DNA of 64,000 nucleotides from Acidobacteriota bacterium (GTDB taxonomy: Bacteria; Acidobacteriota; UBA6911; RPQK01; DATIPO01). Below are positions 51,841 to 60,600 of the stretch, in pieces. Location of the stretch: contig DATIPQ010000017.1 in NCBI GenBank assembly GCA_035471785.1, positions 143,115 to 207,114 on the forward strand, read 5' to 3'. Numbering within the stretch: the first letter of the stretch is position 1; every line of letters starts with the position of its first letter. The translations under genes and the position numbers were made by a program. Below the pieces are notes generated by a model. That model was given only the letters and a program-made list of their open reading frames with translations, did no database searches and was not told the origin of the DNA.

Positions 51841-52769
51841 CGATGGTGGACTTTGACTTTGTCGGACTTTTCGCGCACTTGCAGCTTGATCTGGTGTGAG
51901 CGGCGCTCTTCGCCCGGGGTGACGTAGAAGCCGACCGTCCAACTGTGGGAGAGGCGGGCCCGCAGGTCGTCCATGAAGTCGCTCATGTAGACGTGCTCGC
52001 CGGTCAGGTAGAACTTGCCGGCGGTTTCCTCGGCCAGCTTCTTGAAGAAGAAACGGTTCATGCGCTCTTCGTGCTTGCGGCCAACGATGCCCTGCACCCT
52101 GCTGGCGAAGGAGACCACGTAGAGTTCCACGTCATAGAGGCCGAGGCTGTCGCGGTACTCATCCAGGTTGAGGAGGGATTCGCGGTCGACATAGGTGGTG
52201 AACATCACCAGGATCTTGCGCATGGCGTCGCGCGCTCTGAGGATGTCGAAGGCCCACAGCATCTGGCGGCCCACCAGAACCTCCCGGTTTTCAAGCTCGG
52301 CGGGACGCGGCTTCATCTGGCGCAGCGCCCACATGATCTCGTCGTCGTGGCGGGTGAATCCCTGCAATATCTTAGGTTCGAACTCGAACTCGGCCAGAGC
52401 GGCGGGACCGCGCCGGGTGATGTCGTAGAGGAATCCGTCGATCAGCGCCGCCCGCACCCGGTCGATGATATTGACCTGCCCCCACTGGGGAAGGCTGACA
52501 TGGTAATCGGCGGTGCGATAGCTGTTTTCCACCAGGAAGAGGAATTCGGTGTCGGCGTCCTCCCCTCCCAGGTAGCCGATCTCCACCGGCTTGCCGTCGA
52601 TCCACAACTTGACCTCATCGCGCTCCAGGCTGCGGATGTAGATGTCGTGACGGTCCTTGGCGGTAAAGGTCAGATAGCGGACTTCGCGGGTGTCGGCGGC
52701 CCGTCCCGCCGGCGGCCACATGGAAAGGGCCGCCAAGCCTGCCGTCAAGAGAAGAAACAAGCGCTGCAT
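51822..52769 (-). CDS. Secreted VWFA-like protein with degenerate metal site
   Basis: The 315-residue protein has a signal peptide (LFLLLTAGLAALSMWP, cut near residue 24). The mature part resembles the VWFA-related proteins common in Acidobacteriota: a beta strand FLFLVENSY where the MIDAS DxSxS should be, IDRVRAALIDGFLYDI, KILVMFTTYVDRESLLNLDE and ELYVVSFASRVQG, ending in GEERRSHQIKLQV. The MIDAS residues are not conserved, so metal binding is doubtful. It is followed by the hairpin at 51815-51840 and preceded by ccmD on the same strand 115 bases away. Confidence 0.65.
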   Translation of the reverse strand: MQRLFLLLTAGLAALSMWPPAGRAADTREVRYLTFTAKDRHDIYIRSLERDEVKLWIDGKPVEIGYLGGEDADTEFLFLVENSYRTADYHVSLPQWGQVNIIDRVRAALIDGFLYDITRRGPAALAEFEFEPKILQGFTRHDDEIMWALRQMKPRPAELENREVLVGRQMLWAFDILRARDAMRKILVMFTTYVDRESLLNLDEYRDSLGLYDVELYVVSFASRVQGIVGRKHEERMNRFFFKKLAEETAGKFYLTGEHVYMSDFMDDLRARLSHSWTVGFYVTPGEERRSHQIKLQVREKSDKVKVHHRETLVY

Positions 52770-52884
52770 GTTCCTATTGTAGACGACGCCGGCCGCCTAA
52801 AGTTCAGATGGGAAGGCCTCGAACCAGGTGCAGGTGCGACAGGCGATGTTGGAAAGGCCTCCCCGAGGCGAATCGCCGAGCCGG

Positions 52885-53025
52885 TCACGGTTGCTCGTCT
52901 TCCTCCTGCAGGCGACGGATGTCTTCGGCCAGTTGCCGCTGCTTGCGCAGGATATAGAGCAGCAGGAGGAAGAGGATAAGCCACACTGATGCGTATCCGC
53001 CGAACAGGTACCAATTGATTGACAT
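52885..53025 (-). CDS. ccmD: CcmD-like small heme exporter subunit
   Basis: This 46-residue ORF begins MSINWYLFGGYASVW and continues with one membrane helix (LILFLLLLYIL) and a charged C-terminal helix ending DEQP. Topology, size and position right after ccmC match CcmD, which stabilises CcmC with CcmE and is needed to release holo-CcmE. AGGA precedes the ATG at 53025. Longer frames in the same bases are shadows. Confidence 0.82.
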   Translation of the reverse strand: MSINWYLFGGYASVWLILFLLLLYILRKQRQLAEDIRRLQEEDEQP

Positions 53026-53040
53026 GTCCTCAAAACTCCT

Positions 53041-53769
53041 TCAAGGGTTTTCTTCGTAGAGTCGCTCCAGCACCGCCGTCCTCTGCAGCCTCATCGACAT
53101 GCGCAGGCAGAAGAGCAGAGCCGTGAGGGCGGTGAAAGCCGCCATGGAAGTGAAGAGGGCTACGATCATGGGCGTTTCCAGGGCCATGCCCTGGCTGGTG
53201 ATGACCTTGGGGTGGATGGTGCGCCAGATGTGGATGGAAACGTAGACCAGGGGGACATCGAGGAAGCCGATGATGCCGAAGACGGCGCAGTACTTATATT
53301 TCTTTTCCCCCTCGGGCATGGTGGAGCGGAAGATCATGTAGGCCACGTAGATCAGCCACAGCACCAGCATCAGGGTCACGCGGGGGTCGCCCCAAGGCCA
53401 CCAGGTATTCCAGACGGGACGGGCCCAGAATATTCCGGTGGTGAGGTTGATGGTGGTGTAGGCCAGTCCGATCTCGACGAAGCTGGCGCCCACCTGGTCC
53501 CAAATGCGGTTTCCCCTCCACAGGTAGAGGATTCCCGCGATGAAGACGGCCAGAAAGCACACGAAAAGTGCGTTCCAGGCGGCTCCGATGTGAAAGTAGA
53601 AGATGCGCTGCACCTCTCCCATCACGCGCTCGCGGGGAGCATAGATGAAGGCTGCATAGAGGGCTGCAAGAATCAGGAAGAAGACCGGCCAGGCCAGCCA
53701 GCCAGCGGCCTTGAGGTACTTCTGAGCCTGCAGCAGTTGTTTTCGGTTAGTCGCCGACCACATATTCAA
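53041..53769 (-). CDS. ccmC: Heme exporter/chaperone-loading protein CcmC
   Basis: CcmC presents heme to CcmE. The 242-residue protein has six membrane helices, a conserved His in RIFYFHIGAAWNA, the periplasmic tryptophan-rich WWD loop as VWNTWWPWGDPRVT, and the second His region in VSIHIWRTIHP. The WWD motif has one extra Gly relative to the usual WGTWWxWDxRLT. The start overlaps the ccmB stop by 23 bases; the third codon (Met) is an alternative start. Confidence 0.92.
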   Translation of the reverse strand: MNMWSATNRKQLLQAQKYLKAAGWLAWPVFFLILAALYAAFIYAPRERVMGEVQRIFYFHIGAAWNALFVCFLAVFIAGILYLWRGNRIWDQVGASFVEIGLAYTTINLTTGIFWARPVWNTWWPWGDPRVTLMLVLWLIYVAYMIFRSTMPEGEKKYKYCAVFGIIGFLDVPLVYVSIHIWRTIHPKVITSQGMALETPMIVALFTSMAAFTALTALLFCLRMSMRLQRTAVLERLYEENP

Positions 53770-54427
53770 ACACCACGAATCCCGCCGCCAGGTAGACGAC
53801 GTCGAAGGCTCCCAGGATTTGCATCCAGCTCCACAGCGTATTGAGGTCGTCGCGCAGCAGGATTTCCTGCGAAGCGTTGACGGCGGCGATGATGACGGGG
53901 ATGACGATGGGAAAAATGAGGATGGGCAGCAGCACCTCGCGGCTGGAGGACTTGGCCACCATGGCGGCCAGCACCGTGCCCACGGCGGCGAATCCCGCCA
54001 GGCCCATCAACTCCACCGCCAGCAGCCAGAGGAAGCGCGTGGAGGGAGCGAAATTGTAAAAGACCAGGAAAGCCGCGGTGGAAGCCAGTCCCACCAGGCC
54101 CAGAAAAATCCAGTTGGCCAGGAACTTTCCCAAAAAGAAAGCGCCCCGGTCAACTGGAGAGAGCACGATGCCGTGCAGCGAGTCCTCTTCGATTTCCATC
54201 TGAAAGGACTGGTTGAGGCGGATCATGCCGGGAAAGAGCAGCGCCACCCAGAGGATGCCGGGCGAGGCTTCGATGGTGGCTTTGCTGCCGGGATCGAATG
54301 CGAACTGAAAGATGATGAGGACCAGGACGGCGAAAAAGAGGGTGGTCTGGAAGGCCTCCCGCGCCCGGTACTCGATGCGCAGGTCTTTGGCGGCCAGAAT
54401 CCAGGTGGTCCTCAAGAGTTTCATCAT
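53747..54427 (-). CDS. ccmB: Heme exporter membrane subunit CcmB
   Basis: The 226-residue protein has six membrane helices and the CcmB phrases KDLRIEYRAREAFQTTLFF, GILWVALLFPGMIRLNQSF, DSLHGIVLSPVDRGAFFLGK and REVLLPILIFPIVIPVIIAA. With CcmA it forms the ABC part that drives release of heme-loaded CcmE. It is coupled to ccmA (ATGA) and overlaps ccmC. Confidence 0.94.
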   Translation of the reverse strand: MMKLLRTTWILAAKDLRIEYRAREAFQTTLFFAVLVLIIFQFAFDPGSKATIEASPGILWVALLFPGMIRLNQSFQMEIEEDSLHGIVLSPVDRGAFFLGKFLANWIFLGLVGLASTAAFLVFYNFAPSTRFLWLLAVELMGLAGFAAVGTVLAAMVAKSSSREVLLPILIFPIVIPVIIAAVNASQEILLRDDLNTLWSWMQILGAFDVVYLAAGFVVFEYVVGD

Positions 54428-55167
54428 CCTGCCTGCGCTGCCCGTCTCTTGCGCCGTTTGCGCTTGGGGCGGGTCTCTTCGATTTTCTGAAAGTAGATGG
54501 ACTCGAAGTCATCGACCGTCACTTCGCTGCGGGGGGCGTCGAAGACGATGCGGCCGGCGTTCTGAATGAGGACGCGGCTGCACAGTTCCAGGCCCTCGCG
54601 GGCGTTGTGGGTGACCAGAAAGACGGTTCGTCCCTGCGACTTGAGCAGGCTCAGCGTCTCGGTCAACAGCCGTCCGCCATGCTGGTCCAGTCCGGTGTAG
54701 GGCTCGTCCAGCAGCAGCAGGGCCGGATCGTGCAGAAGCGCCCGGCCCAGCGTCAAGCGCTGCTTCATCCCCCGCGAATAGCCTCTCACCAGTTGGTGGG
54801 CCGCCTGCTCCAGGCCCATGCGCTGCAACATGGCGCGGGCCTGGCCGGCGGGATCGCCGAGTGCGTAGAGGCGGGCGTAGAAGGTCAGGTTCTCGAGTCC
54901 GCTCAGGTTGCCGTAGAGCAAACTTTGGTGGGAGACGTAGCCCAGGGCCGAACGCATGGGCGCGCCCCCTTGAAAGACGGTCTCTCCTTCGTCGGGACTG
55001 AGCAGCGTGGCGGCCACCTTGAGCAAGGTCGACTTGCCGGCGCCGTTGGGTCCGAAGAGGGCCACGAATTCGCCTTCCCGGATTTCAAGATGGAGGCGGC
55101 GCAGGGCGGCCACCCGTCCGAAGCGCTTGGTCAGTCCCTTGAGTTGGAGGATGGGAGCGGCATTCAT
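54424..55167 (-). CDS. ccmA: Heme ABC exporter ATPase CcmA
   Basis: The 247-residue ATPase has Walker A GPNGAGKST, signature SRGMKQRLTLGRAL, Walker B LLLLDEPYTGLDQ and the switch VFLVTHNAREG. An N-terminal ALRRLHLEIREGEFVAL and a basic C-terminal tail complete it. Position between a CcmI-like gene and ccmB, with four-base overlaps on both sides, supports the CcmA assignment. Confidence 0.92.
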   Translation of the reverse strand: MNAAPILQLKGLTKRFGRVAALRRLHLEIREGEFVALFGPNGAGKSTLLKVAATLLSPDEGETVFQGGAPMRSALGYVSHQSLLYGNLSGLENLTFYARLYALGDPAGQARAMLQRMGLEQAAHQLVRGYSRGMKQRLTLGRALLHDPALLLLDEPYTGLDQHGGRLLTETLSLLKSQGRTVFLVTHNAREGLELCSRVLIQNAGRIVFDAPRSEVTVDDFESIYFQKIEETRPKRKRRKRRAAQAG

Positions 55168-55484
55168 GCGGGAGCCTTGTGGGCCGAAGCCTCTCGGGAG
55201 TCCTCGTGATCCGCCACCTCGTCCAGCCGCCGCAGCACGTCGATGGCCCGCTGCTCGAATTCCTGCTTCAGGCGCTGGTAGTCCTCGTCGGAGAGCTTCT
55301 CCATCTTGTAGTCCATCTCGATGTCTTTGAGGTTGAGGATCAACTGTTCTTTCTCGGCCAGCAGTTGTTCGCGTTTGTCGACCGGGAAGGCGGGCTCGGC
55401 CTTGGCCTCTTCGTCGAAGAGGACGGGAAAGGCCACGTAGAGGACGACGGCGATGAAGAGTATGGCGGCGATCAGCAGTTCCAT
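55164..55484 (-). CDS. CcmI-like small membrane protein
   Basis: The 106-residue protein has one N-terminal membrane helix (IAAILFIAVVLYVAFPVLF) and a cytoplasmic or periplasmic coiled-coil region with NLKDIEMDYKMEKLSDEDY, similar to the N-terminal part of CcmI/CycH. No TPR part is present, so it may be a short CcmI analogue. It lies between ccmF and ccmA with a four-base overlap to ccmA. Function in apocytochrome handling is inference. Confidence 0.7.
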   Translation of the reverse strand: MELLIAAILFIAVVLYVAFPVLFDEEAKAEPAFPVDKREQLLAEKEQLILNLKDIEMDYKMEKLSDEDYQRLKQEFEQRAIDVLRRLDEVADHEDSREASAHKAPA

Positions 55485-55513
55485 GACGAGTCTCCCCGGG
55501 ACGGCCGGCCCTT

Positions 55514-57511
55514 CTAGGCCGCCGCTTCCTGTACGCCGCTTTCCCGCTCTTTGACCCGGGAGCGGGAAAGCGGTTTCTTGTCGCGGGTCATGACGAAGAG
55601 TCCTCCCAGCACCATGATCCCGATGCCTGCCCAGATAAAGGCCACCATGGGGTTGTGGAAGACGCGGAAGGTCACCTGTCCGGCGTCCTGGTCCACTCCC
55701 GACAGCACCACGTAGACGTCTTCGCTCAGGGTGGAGTTGATGGCCACCTCGGAAACCTGCTGTTCCTGCTTGAAGTGGTAATGGATCTGGGGCGAGTAGA
55801 GGCCTGCGAAGTGTCCGTTCTTCTCAGCCCGCAGCCAGCCGTAGAACTCCTGCTTCTCCGCGTCCTGGCGGATTTCCACGCCCTCCAGCGTGAACTCGTA
55901 GGGAGGCATGCTGAAAGACTCGCCGGTGGCTAGCGTGAAGACCTCTTCGCGCTGGAAGAAAGAGCTGGCGATGATGCCTACGAAGACCAGCACCACGCCC
56001 CCGTGAATGATGAATCCGCCGTAGCGGCGCTTGTTCATGAAGGTGAGGTCGCGCAGAGCCACCAGGAAGTTGCTGGGGCGGATGGTCTGGCGGGCTCGGG
56101 CTCCCTTGAAGAACTCGAAGAAGATGGTGGCGGCCACGAATCCCGAAGCGGAGAAGAAGAGCAGCGGAATGAAGCCGCGGGCGCCCAGCGCCAGTGAAGC
56201 GAACCCGCTCACAAGACCTCCTACTACGGGATAGAGGAAGTTGCGGCGGAAGTTTTTCCATGAGGCCTTGCGCCAGGCGATGAGCGGGCATATTCCGGTG
56301 AGGACCAGCAACAAGGCTCCCAAGGGCCAGGTGACGCGGTTGAAGAAAGGCGCCGAGACGGTGATCTTTTCGCCTGTCACGGCTTCGCTGACCATGGGGA
56401 AAACCGTGCCCCAGAAGACGGCGAAGCAGATGGCCAAAAAGAGCCAGTTGTTGAAGAGAAAAGTGGCTTCGCGGGAAAGAAAACTGCGCAGTTTGCCTTC
56501 GCTGGTCAGGCTTCCCGACCGGTAGGCGATCCAGAACAACCCGAAAATGGTCGACACGGCCAGGAAGACCACGAAGTAGACGCCGATGCTGGAGCGGGCG
56601 AAGGAATGCACCGATTGGACCACCCCCGAACGGGTGATGAAGGTCCCGAACATGGTCAGCTCGAAAGCCAGCAGGATGAGGGTGAAGTTCCACACCTTGA
56701 GCATCCCCTTCTTCTCGGTGATCATCACCGAATGGAGAAAGGCCGAGATGCCCAGCCAGGGCATGAAGGAGGCGTTCTCCACCGGATCCCAGGCCCAGTA
56801 GCCGCCCCACCCCAGTTCCTCGTAGGCCCAAACCCCGCCCAGGGTGAAGCCCAGGGTGAGAAAGATCCAACTGAAGAGGCTCCAGCGCCGGGTGATGGGA
56901 ATCCAGGAGGTGTCGAGCTTGCCCGCCATGAGAGTTCCCATGGAGAGGGCGAAAGGAATGGTGACGGAGATGAGTCCGATGTAGAGGATGGGGGGATGAA
57001 TGGCCATCCAATAGTTCTGGAGCAGCGGATTGAGTCCTCTGCCGTCGGCGGGGATGCCCTCCAGCAGTTCGAATGGATTGGAGGTGAAGAGCAGCAGGAT
57101 GCAGAAGAAGAGCAGCGTCCCCTGCAGGGTCACGGTGACCCAGGGCATCATGTCGCGGTGGCGGCGGCGGTTCTGGGCCACCACCACGGCCGACAGCGCC
57201 GAAAGGATGAGCAGCCAGAAGAGCAGGCTCCCGGCCTGTCCGCCCCACAGCGCCGTTATCTTGTAGAAGAGCGGAATGCTGGTGGAGCTGACGCTGGCCA
57301 CGAAAGCCACCTGAAAACGGTCGGTCAGAATCAGGTAGAGCAGGCAGACGGAGGCGGTCAGGATGAGGGCGAAGACCGAGATGACGGCGTTCTCGGAACT
57401 GCGTACAAGCGGGTTATTGCGCTTGACGCCTCCCAGCGTGCCGGCCACCAGTCCGTAAAGGCTCAAGACAAAGGCTGCTACCAGGCACAACCATCCAAAA
57501 AGGGGAATCAT
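55514..57511 (-). CDS. ccmF: Heme lyase subunit CcmF
   Basis: CcmF attaches heme to apocytochrome c. The 665-residue protein has about 15 membrane helices, the WWD loop as GWGGYWAWDPVENASFMPW, conserved His residues such as WMAIHPPILY, and a late periplasmic domain with SFFQREEVFTLATGESF. It follows ccmE on the same strand. No CcmG or CcmH gene accompanies it here. Confidence 0.95.
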   Translation of the reverse strand: MIPLFGWLCLVAAFVLSLYGLVAGTLGGVKRNNPLVRSSENAVISVFALILTASVCLLYLILTDRFQVAFVASVSSTSIPLFYKITALWGGQAGSLLFWLLILSALSAVVVAQNRRRHRDMMPWVTVTLQGTLLFFCILLLFTSNPFELLEGIPADGRGLNPLLQNYWMAIHPPILYIGLISVTIPFALSMGTLMAGKLDTSWIPITRRWSLFSWIFLTLGFTLGGVWAYEELGWGGYWAWDPVENASFMPWLGISAFLHSVMITEKKGMLKVWNFTLILLAFELTMFGTFITRSGVVQSVHSFARSSIGVYFVVFLAVSTIFGLFWIAYRSGSLTSEGKLRSFLSREATFLFNNWLFLAICFAVFWGTVFPMVSEAVTGEKITVSAPFFNRVTWPLGALLLVLTGICPLIAWRKASWKNFRRNFLYPVVGGLVSGFASLALGARGFIPLLFFSASGFVAATIFFEFFKGARARQTIRPSNFLVALRDLTFMNKRRYGGFIIHGGVVLVFVGIIASSFFQREEVFTLATGESFSMPPYEFTLEGVEIRQDAEKQEFYGWLRAEKNGHFAGLYSPQIHYHFKQEQQVSEVAINSTLSEDVYVVLSGVDQDAGQVTFRVFHNPMVAFIWAGIGIMVLGGLFVMTRDKKPLSRSRVKERESGVQEAAA

Positions 57512-57569
57512 GGGCGTTTCTCTTTCGAGCGTTGAGAGGTCGGTACACCCCGCGGGGGCGGCTTGTTCT

Positions 57570-58016
57570 CTAGCTGGCCGGCGATGCGGCCTCTTCTCCG
57601 TAAGCCTCTTCCTCGTAGCCCTCTTCCCGGCTTTCGTACTTGGAGGGGCACTTGGCTAAAAGCGTATTGGCGCGGAAAAGGTTGGCGGAGGCATCGTACT
57701 CGCCCTCCACCACAACCTCGGCGTGATCCTTGAAAGTGTCGGGAATGATGCCTTGATAAAGTACCGGCACCGTCTCCCCCGTGGTCATGTCGAACGTGAC
57801 GAAGTTGACTTGGTCAAGACTGTCGTTGCGCTCGATGCTGCCTGCCAGCACGTGTCCGCTGAGACGCAGGCCTCGGTTCTGCAAAGAAGGTCCCTGCTCC
57901 AGCAACTCGGGCACCGTGTAGTAATAAACCATCGAATCGTTGATGCCGCTGAACATCAAGTAGGAGATGGCTCCCAGGATCAGAAATCCAGCTATGAGGA
58001 ACTTGGCGTTAGGCAT
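57570..58016 (-). CDS. ccmE: Heme chaperone CcmE, CxxxY type
   Basis: The 148-residue protein has an N-terminal membrane anchor (FLIAGFLILGAISYLMF), an OB-fold with YYYTVPELLEQG, LRLSGHVLAGSIERN, LYQGIIPDTFKDHAEVVVEG and the heme-binding end LLAKCPSKYE. In classical CcmE the motif is HDENY, with His bound to heme; here it is CPSKY, so Cys takes the His place. A Glu/Tyr-rich tail follows. It starts the ccm operon, which has a possible promoter and two GCGGTACCT direct repeats upstream. Confidence 0.93.
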   Translation of the reverse strand: MPNAKFLIAGFLILGAISYLMFSGINDSMVYYYTVPELLEQGPSLQNRGLRLSGHVLAGSIERNDSLDQVNFVTFDMTTGETVPVLYQGIIPDTFKDHAEVVVEGEYDASANLFRANTLLAKCPSKYESREEGYEEEAYGEEAASPAS

Positions 58017-58216
58017 TTCGGCCTCCGAAAATCTCTTTCTTCGATATAGGTACCGCGCACGCCTTTCAGAAGGTACCGCCTGGCCGCAGAATAGGCCGTC
58101 CGAACCTCCCTCGGCCTCGCTACACCGCCATTCTAACAGTTCAGGGCGCCGGGACCGAACCCTTGGACGAAAAGACTGTCAGATTTCTTCCAGCTTTTCA
58201 CACAATCGACGCGACT

Positions 58217-59344
58217 TCAGGAGTTTTCCAGCAGAAGGCGCCGCCGGGTCAACGAATCGACGAACTCGTGGTCGATTTCCACCCCCAGGCCGGGACGGTC
58301 GAAAGGAACGGAGATCCGGCCCTGGCCGTCGGTGGTCCACTGGGGACGGACGATGTCGCGTTTCCAGTAGCGCGAGCTGGGGGAGATGTCGCCCGGCAGG
58401 CGGAAGTTCTGCAGCGAGGCCAGGGCCACGTTATGGGCCCGGCCGATTCCGCTTTCCAGCATGCCGCCGCACCACACGGGTATCTCCTGGGAGGCGCAGA
58501 AATCGTGTATCAGGCGCGAGGAGGCGTGGCCGCCCACGCGGCCCGGCTTGATGTTGACGATGCGCCCGGCGCCCAGGGTCACCATGTCCTGGACCCGCTC
58601 CAGACTGGTGATCGACTCGTCCAGGCAGATGGGAGTGCGCAGCTGCTTCTGCAGTTCGCGGTGGCGCACCAGGTCGTCCCAGGCCAGCGGCTGCTCGATC
58701 ATGACCAGCCCGTACTGGTCCAGCTCCTTGAGAGTGTCGAGGTCGTCCAGGGTGTAGGCGTTGTTGGCGTCCACCATCAAGGGGACCCCGTCCCCCAATT
58801 CCCGCCGCACCGCCTCGACGTACCGCAAGTCAGCCCCGGGCATGATCTTGGCCTTGATCTTGCGATAGCCTTCCTGCAGGGCGAGGGCCACCTTCTCGAC
58901 CAACCTCTCGGGAGTGGGTTGAATGCCGATCGAAATGCCCACTTCCACCTTCTCGCGCACTCCGCCCAGCAGCCGGGCCAGGGCCAGGCCGCGGGCTTCA
59001 GCGAAGAGGGCCCAACAAGCCATCTCCACGCCCGCCTTGGCCATATGGTGTCCGCGGAAATCCTTCTCCAGCAGCGGACGCACCTGGCCGGGTTCCTCCA
59101 ACTCGGCTCCGATCAGGCGCGGGGCGATCCATTTCTCGATCATGTGCCAGGCCGTGCCGACGGTTTCGGGAGAGTAGTTGGGCGACTCTCCGGCCACGCA
59201 CTCCCCCCATCCCGACAGGCCCTCCGCGTCCTCCACCCGCACCAGCAGGACTTGGCGGACCCGCTGGATGCCGGAGGAGATCTGAAAGGGCTCGACCAGG
59301 GGCAAATGAAGCTCGGTGAGTTCGATGTTTCGGATCGTGAGCAT
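58217..59344 (-). CDS. OSBS / N-succinylamino acid racemase family enolase
   Basis: This 375-residue enolase-superfamily enzyme has the muconate-lactonising fold of the MenC type 2/NSAR group: PFQISSGIQRVRQVLLVRV at the start, the KxK acid-base pair in YRKIKAKIMPG, the metal residues in VDANNAY, MIEQPLAWDD and CLDESITSLE, and the second base Lys in NIKPGRVGGH. Family members make o-succinylbenzoate for menaquinone, racemise N-succinyl-amino acids, or do both. It starts at the ATG (59344); the longer frame is a shadow of the next gene. The adjacent GNAT gene favours an N-succinyl-amino-acid role. No other men genes are nearby. Confidence 0.88.
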   Translation of the reverse strand: MLTIRNIELTELHLPLVEPFQISSGIQRVRQVLLVRVEDAEGLSGWGECVAGESPNYSPETVGTAWHMIEKWIAPRLIGAELEEPGQVRPLLEKDFRGHHMAKAGVEMACWALFAEARGLALARLLGGVREKVEVGISIGIQPTPERLVEKVALALQEGYRKIKAKIMPGADLRYVEAVRRELGDGVPLMVDANNAYTLDDLDTLKELDQYGLVMIEQPLAWDDLVRHRELQKQLRTPICLDESITSLERVQDMVTLGAGRIVNIKPGRVGGHASSRLIHDFCASQEIPVWCGGMLESGIGRAHNVALASLQNFRLPGDISPSSRYWKRDIVRPQWTTDGQGRISVPFDRPGLGVEIDHEFVDSLTRRRLLLENS

Positions 59345-59366
59345 GTTCGTTTCTCCCGGGGCCGGG

Positions 59367-60218
59367 CTAGCGTTCGCCCTGAGTCTGTTGCAGGAGATAG
59401 CTCCCCCAGCGGGTTTGGGGATCGCCTGCCGCCGCGGGAGGGAAGTAGGCGACGACCTGGTAGCCCGATGACAGGTAGTGTTCGAGAGCGGCCCGGGTGA
59501 AGAGGCGCCAGGCCTTCCCGGCCTGGGCCGATTGCGACTTGACGGCTTCGATTTCGGCGGGGATGACGACCCGCAGGCGCTTGGCCCCGCTCCACTCGCC
59601 GGCCTGGGGAACGCCCTGCTTGTCGACACTGCCGTGAGCCGGTTCAACCCGCACCGCATCGTCGGCGGACGGACGCGCCACCGGCTGTCCCCGGGCCAGC
59701 CGGCAGACCCGCTCCTCGGACAGCCTCCAGCAAACCAGAAAGCGGTCGGTGCCGTGGCCGTGGCGGGGACTCTCAGAGCCGGGATAGAAGTCGCGCTGAT
59801 ATTCCTCCACCCGGGCTCCCAGCAGATTCAGGTTGAGGTGGGCGTTGCGCGATTCCAGCGGATCGTAGGTCCAAAACACCTCCTCGATGCCGAGTTTCAT
59901 GACGCACTCCCGCTGGTGCCACTTGAGGCTGCGTCCCACGCCCGATCCGCCGCGCGAAGGGTGGACCGCCAGCATGTGAGACCAGTGGGCCAGGCGGCCT
60001 CGGTAGAGTCCCGTCAGGCCGAGCACGAATCCGGCCAGGCTGCCGTCCTCTTCGAAGGCGCCCGAAACCACGCCTCCCATCTTGTCGACGATCATCTGCA
60101 TGACGGGCTTGACGCACCCCGAGAAACCCTCGCCCCAGACCTCCTCCTGCAGCGCGTAGCAAAGCTGGAAGTCCTGGAACCCCTTCAGTCTGCGGCAGGT
60201 CACGCTCATGCGAGTCAA
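59367..60218 (-). CDS. GNAT-family acyltransferase (COG3375-like)
   Basis: The 283-residue protein has a GNAT fold in its first 190 residues: FQLCYALQEEVWGEGF, the acyl-CoA loop RGGSGVGRSLKWHQRE and FWTYDPLESRNAHLNLNLLG, with a C-terminal region of about 90 residues. This longer GNAT type is found next to NSAR/OSBS enolases, where it N-acylates (succinylates) amino acids. It is 22 bases before the enolase gene and is coupled by ATGA to the small gene upstream. Confidence 0.82.
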   Translation of the reverse strand: MTRMSVTCRRLKGFQDFQLCYALQEEVWGEGFSGCVKPVMQMIVDKMGGVVSGAFEEDGSLAGFVLGLTGLYRGRLAHWSHMLAVHPSRGGSGVGRSLKWHQRECVMKLGIEEVFWTYDPLESRNAHLNLNLLGARVEEYQRDFYPGSESPRHGHGTDRFLVCWRLSEERVCRLARGQPVARPSADDAVRVEPAHGSVDKQGVPQAGEWSGAKRLRVVIPAEIEAVKSQSAQAGKAWRLFTRAALEHYLSSGYQVVAYFPPAAAGDPQTRWGSYLLQQTQGER

Positions 60219-60532
60219 TGGGCTTCTTGGAGCAGCTTGAGGAGCTCGTCCAACTGCTCCTGGTCGATCTTCTGAGTCTTCTCAAGCCGTTGGGAGACGG
60301 CGAAGAGAGCCCTCAAGTACTCTTCTTGCCGGTCATCGCGGCGGGCTTGACTGCGGCACTCGGCGAAGGTGCGCCGAATGCGCTCCTCCTCCCCCGGCGG
60401 AGCCTTCTGCACCATGGCGTTGACCACCGCCGCCTGGATGAGGTCGGTCTGGTAGAGGCGCAGCACGGCCAGCGAAGCCGCGAAAAGAACCAGCATGGCC
60501 GCTAATATAATCCAAGTCCGCTTGCGCACCAA
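60215..60532 (-). CDS. Hypothetical single-pass membrane protein
   Basis: The 105-residue protein has an N-terminal helix (IILAAMLVLFAASLAVL) and then a charged, helical region (RQEEYLRALFAVSQRLEK). It may be anchored in the inner membrane facing the periplasm. I do not recognise it. Its stop overlaps the GNAT start (ATGA), so it belongs to the same transcript. Confidence 0.65.
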   Translation of the reverse strand: MVRKRTWIILAAMLVLFAASLAVLRLYQTDLIQAAVVNAMVQKAPPGEEERIRRTFAECRSQARRDDRQEEYLRALFAVSQRLEKTQKIDQEQLDELLKLLQEAH

Positions 60533-60600
60533 CGAAGCTTAGCACGGCCCGCTTGGCAAGCGGACGCTCAGCAGTCCCTTCAACCCGTTATAATCACGCC

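Noticed and set aside
58163-59500. A 445-codon plus-strand frame opposite the enolase
   Set aside because: The enolase active-site motifs on the minus strand are complete; the other frame has no motifs.
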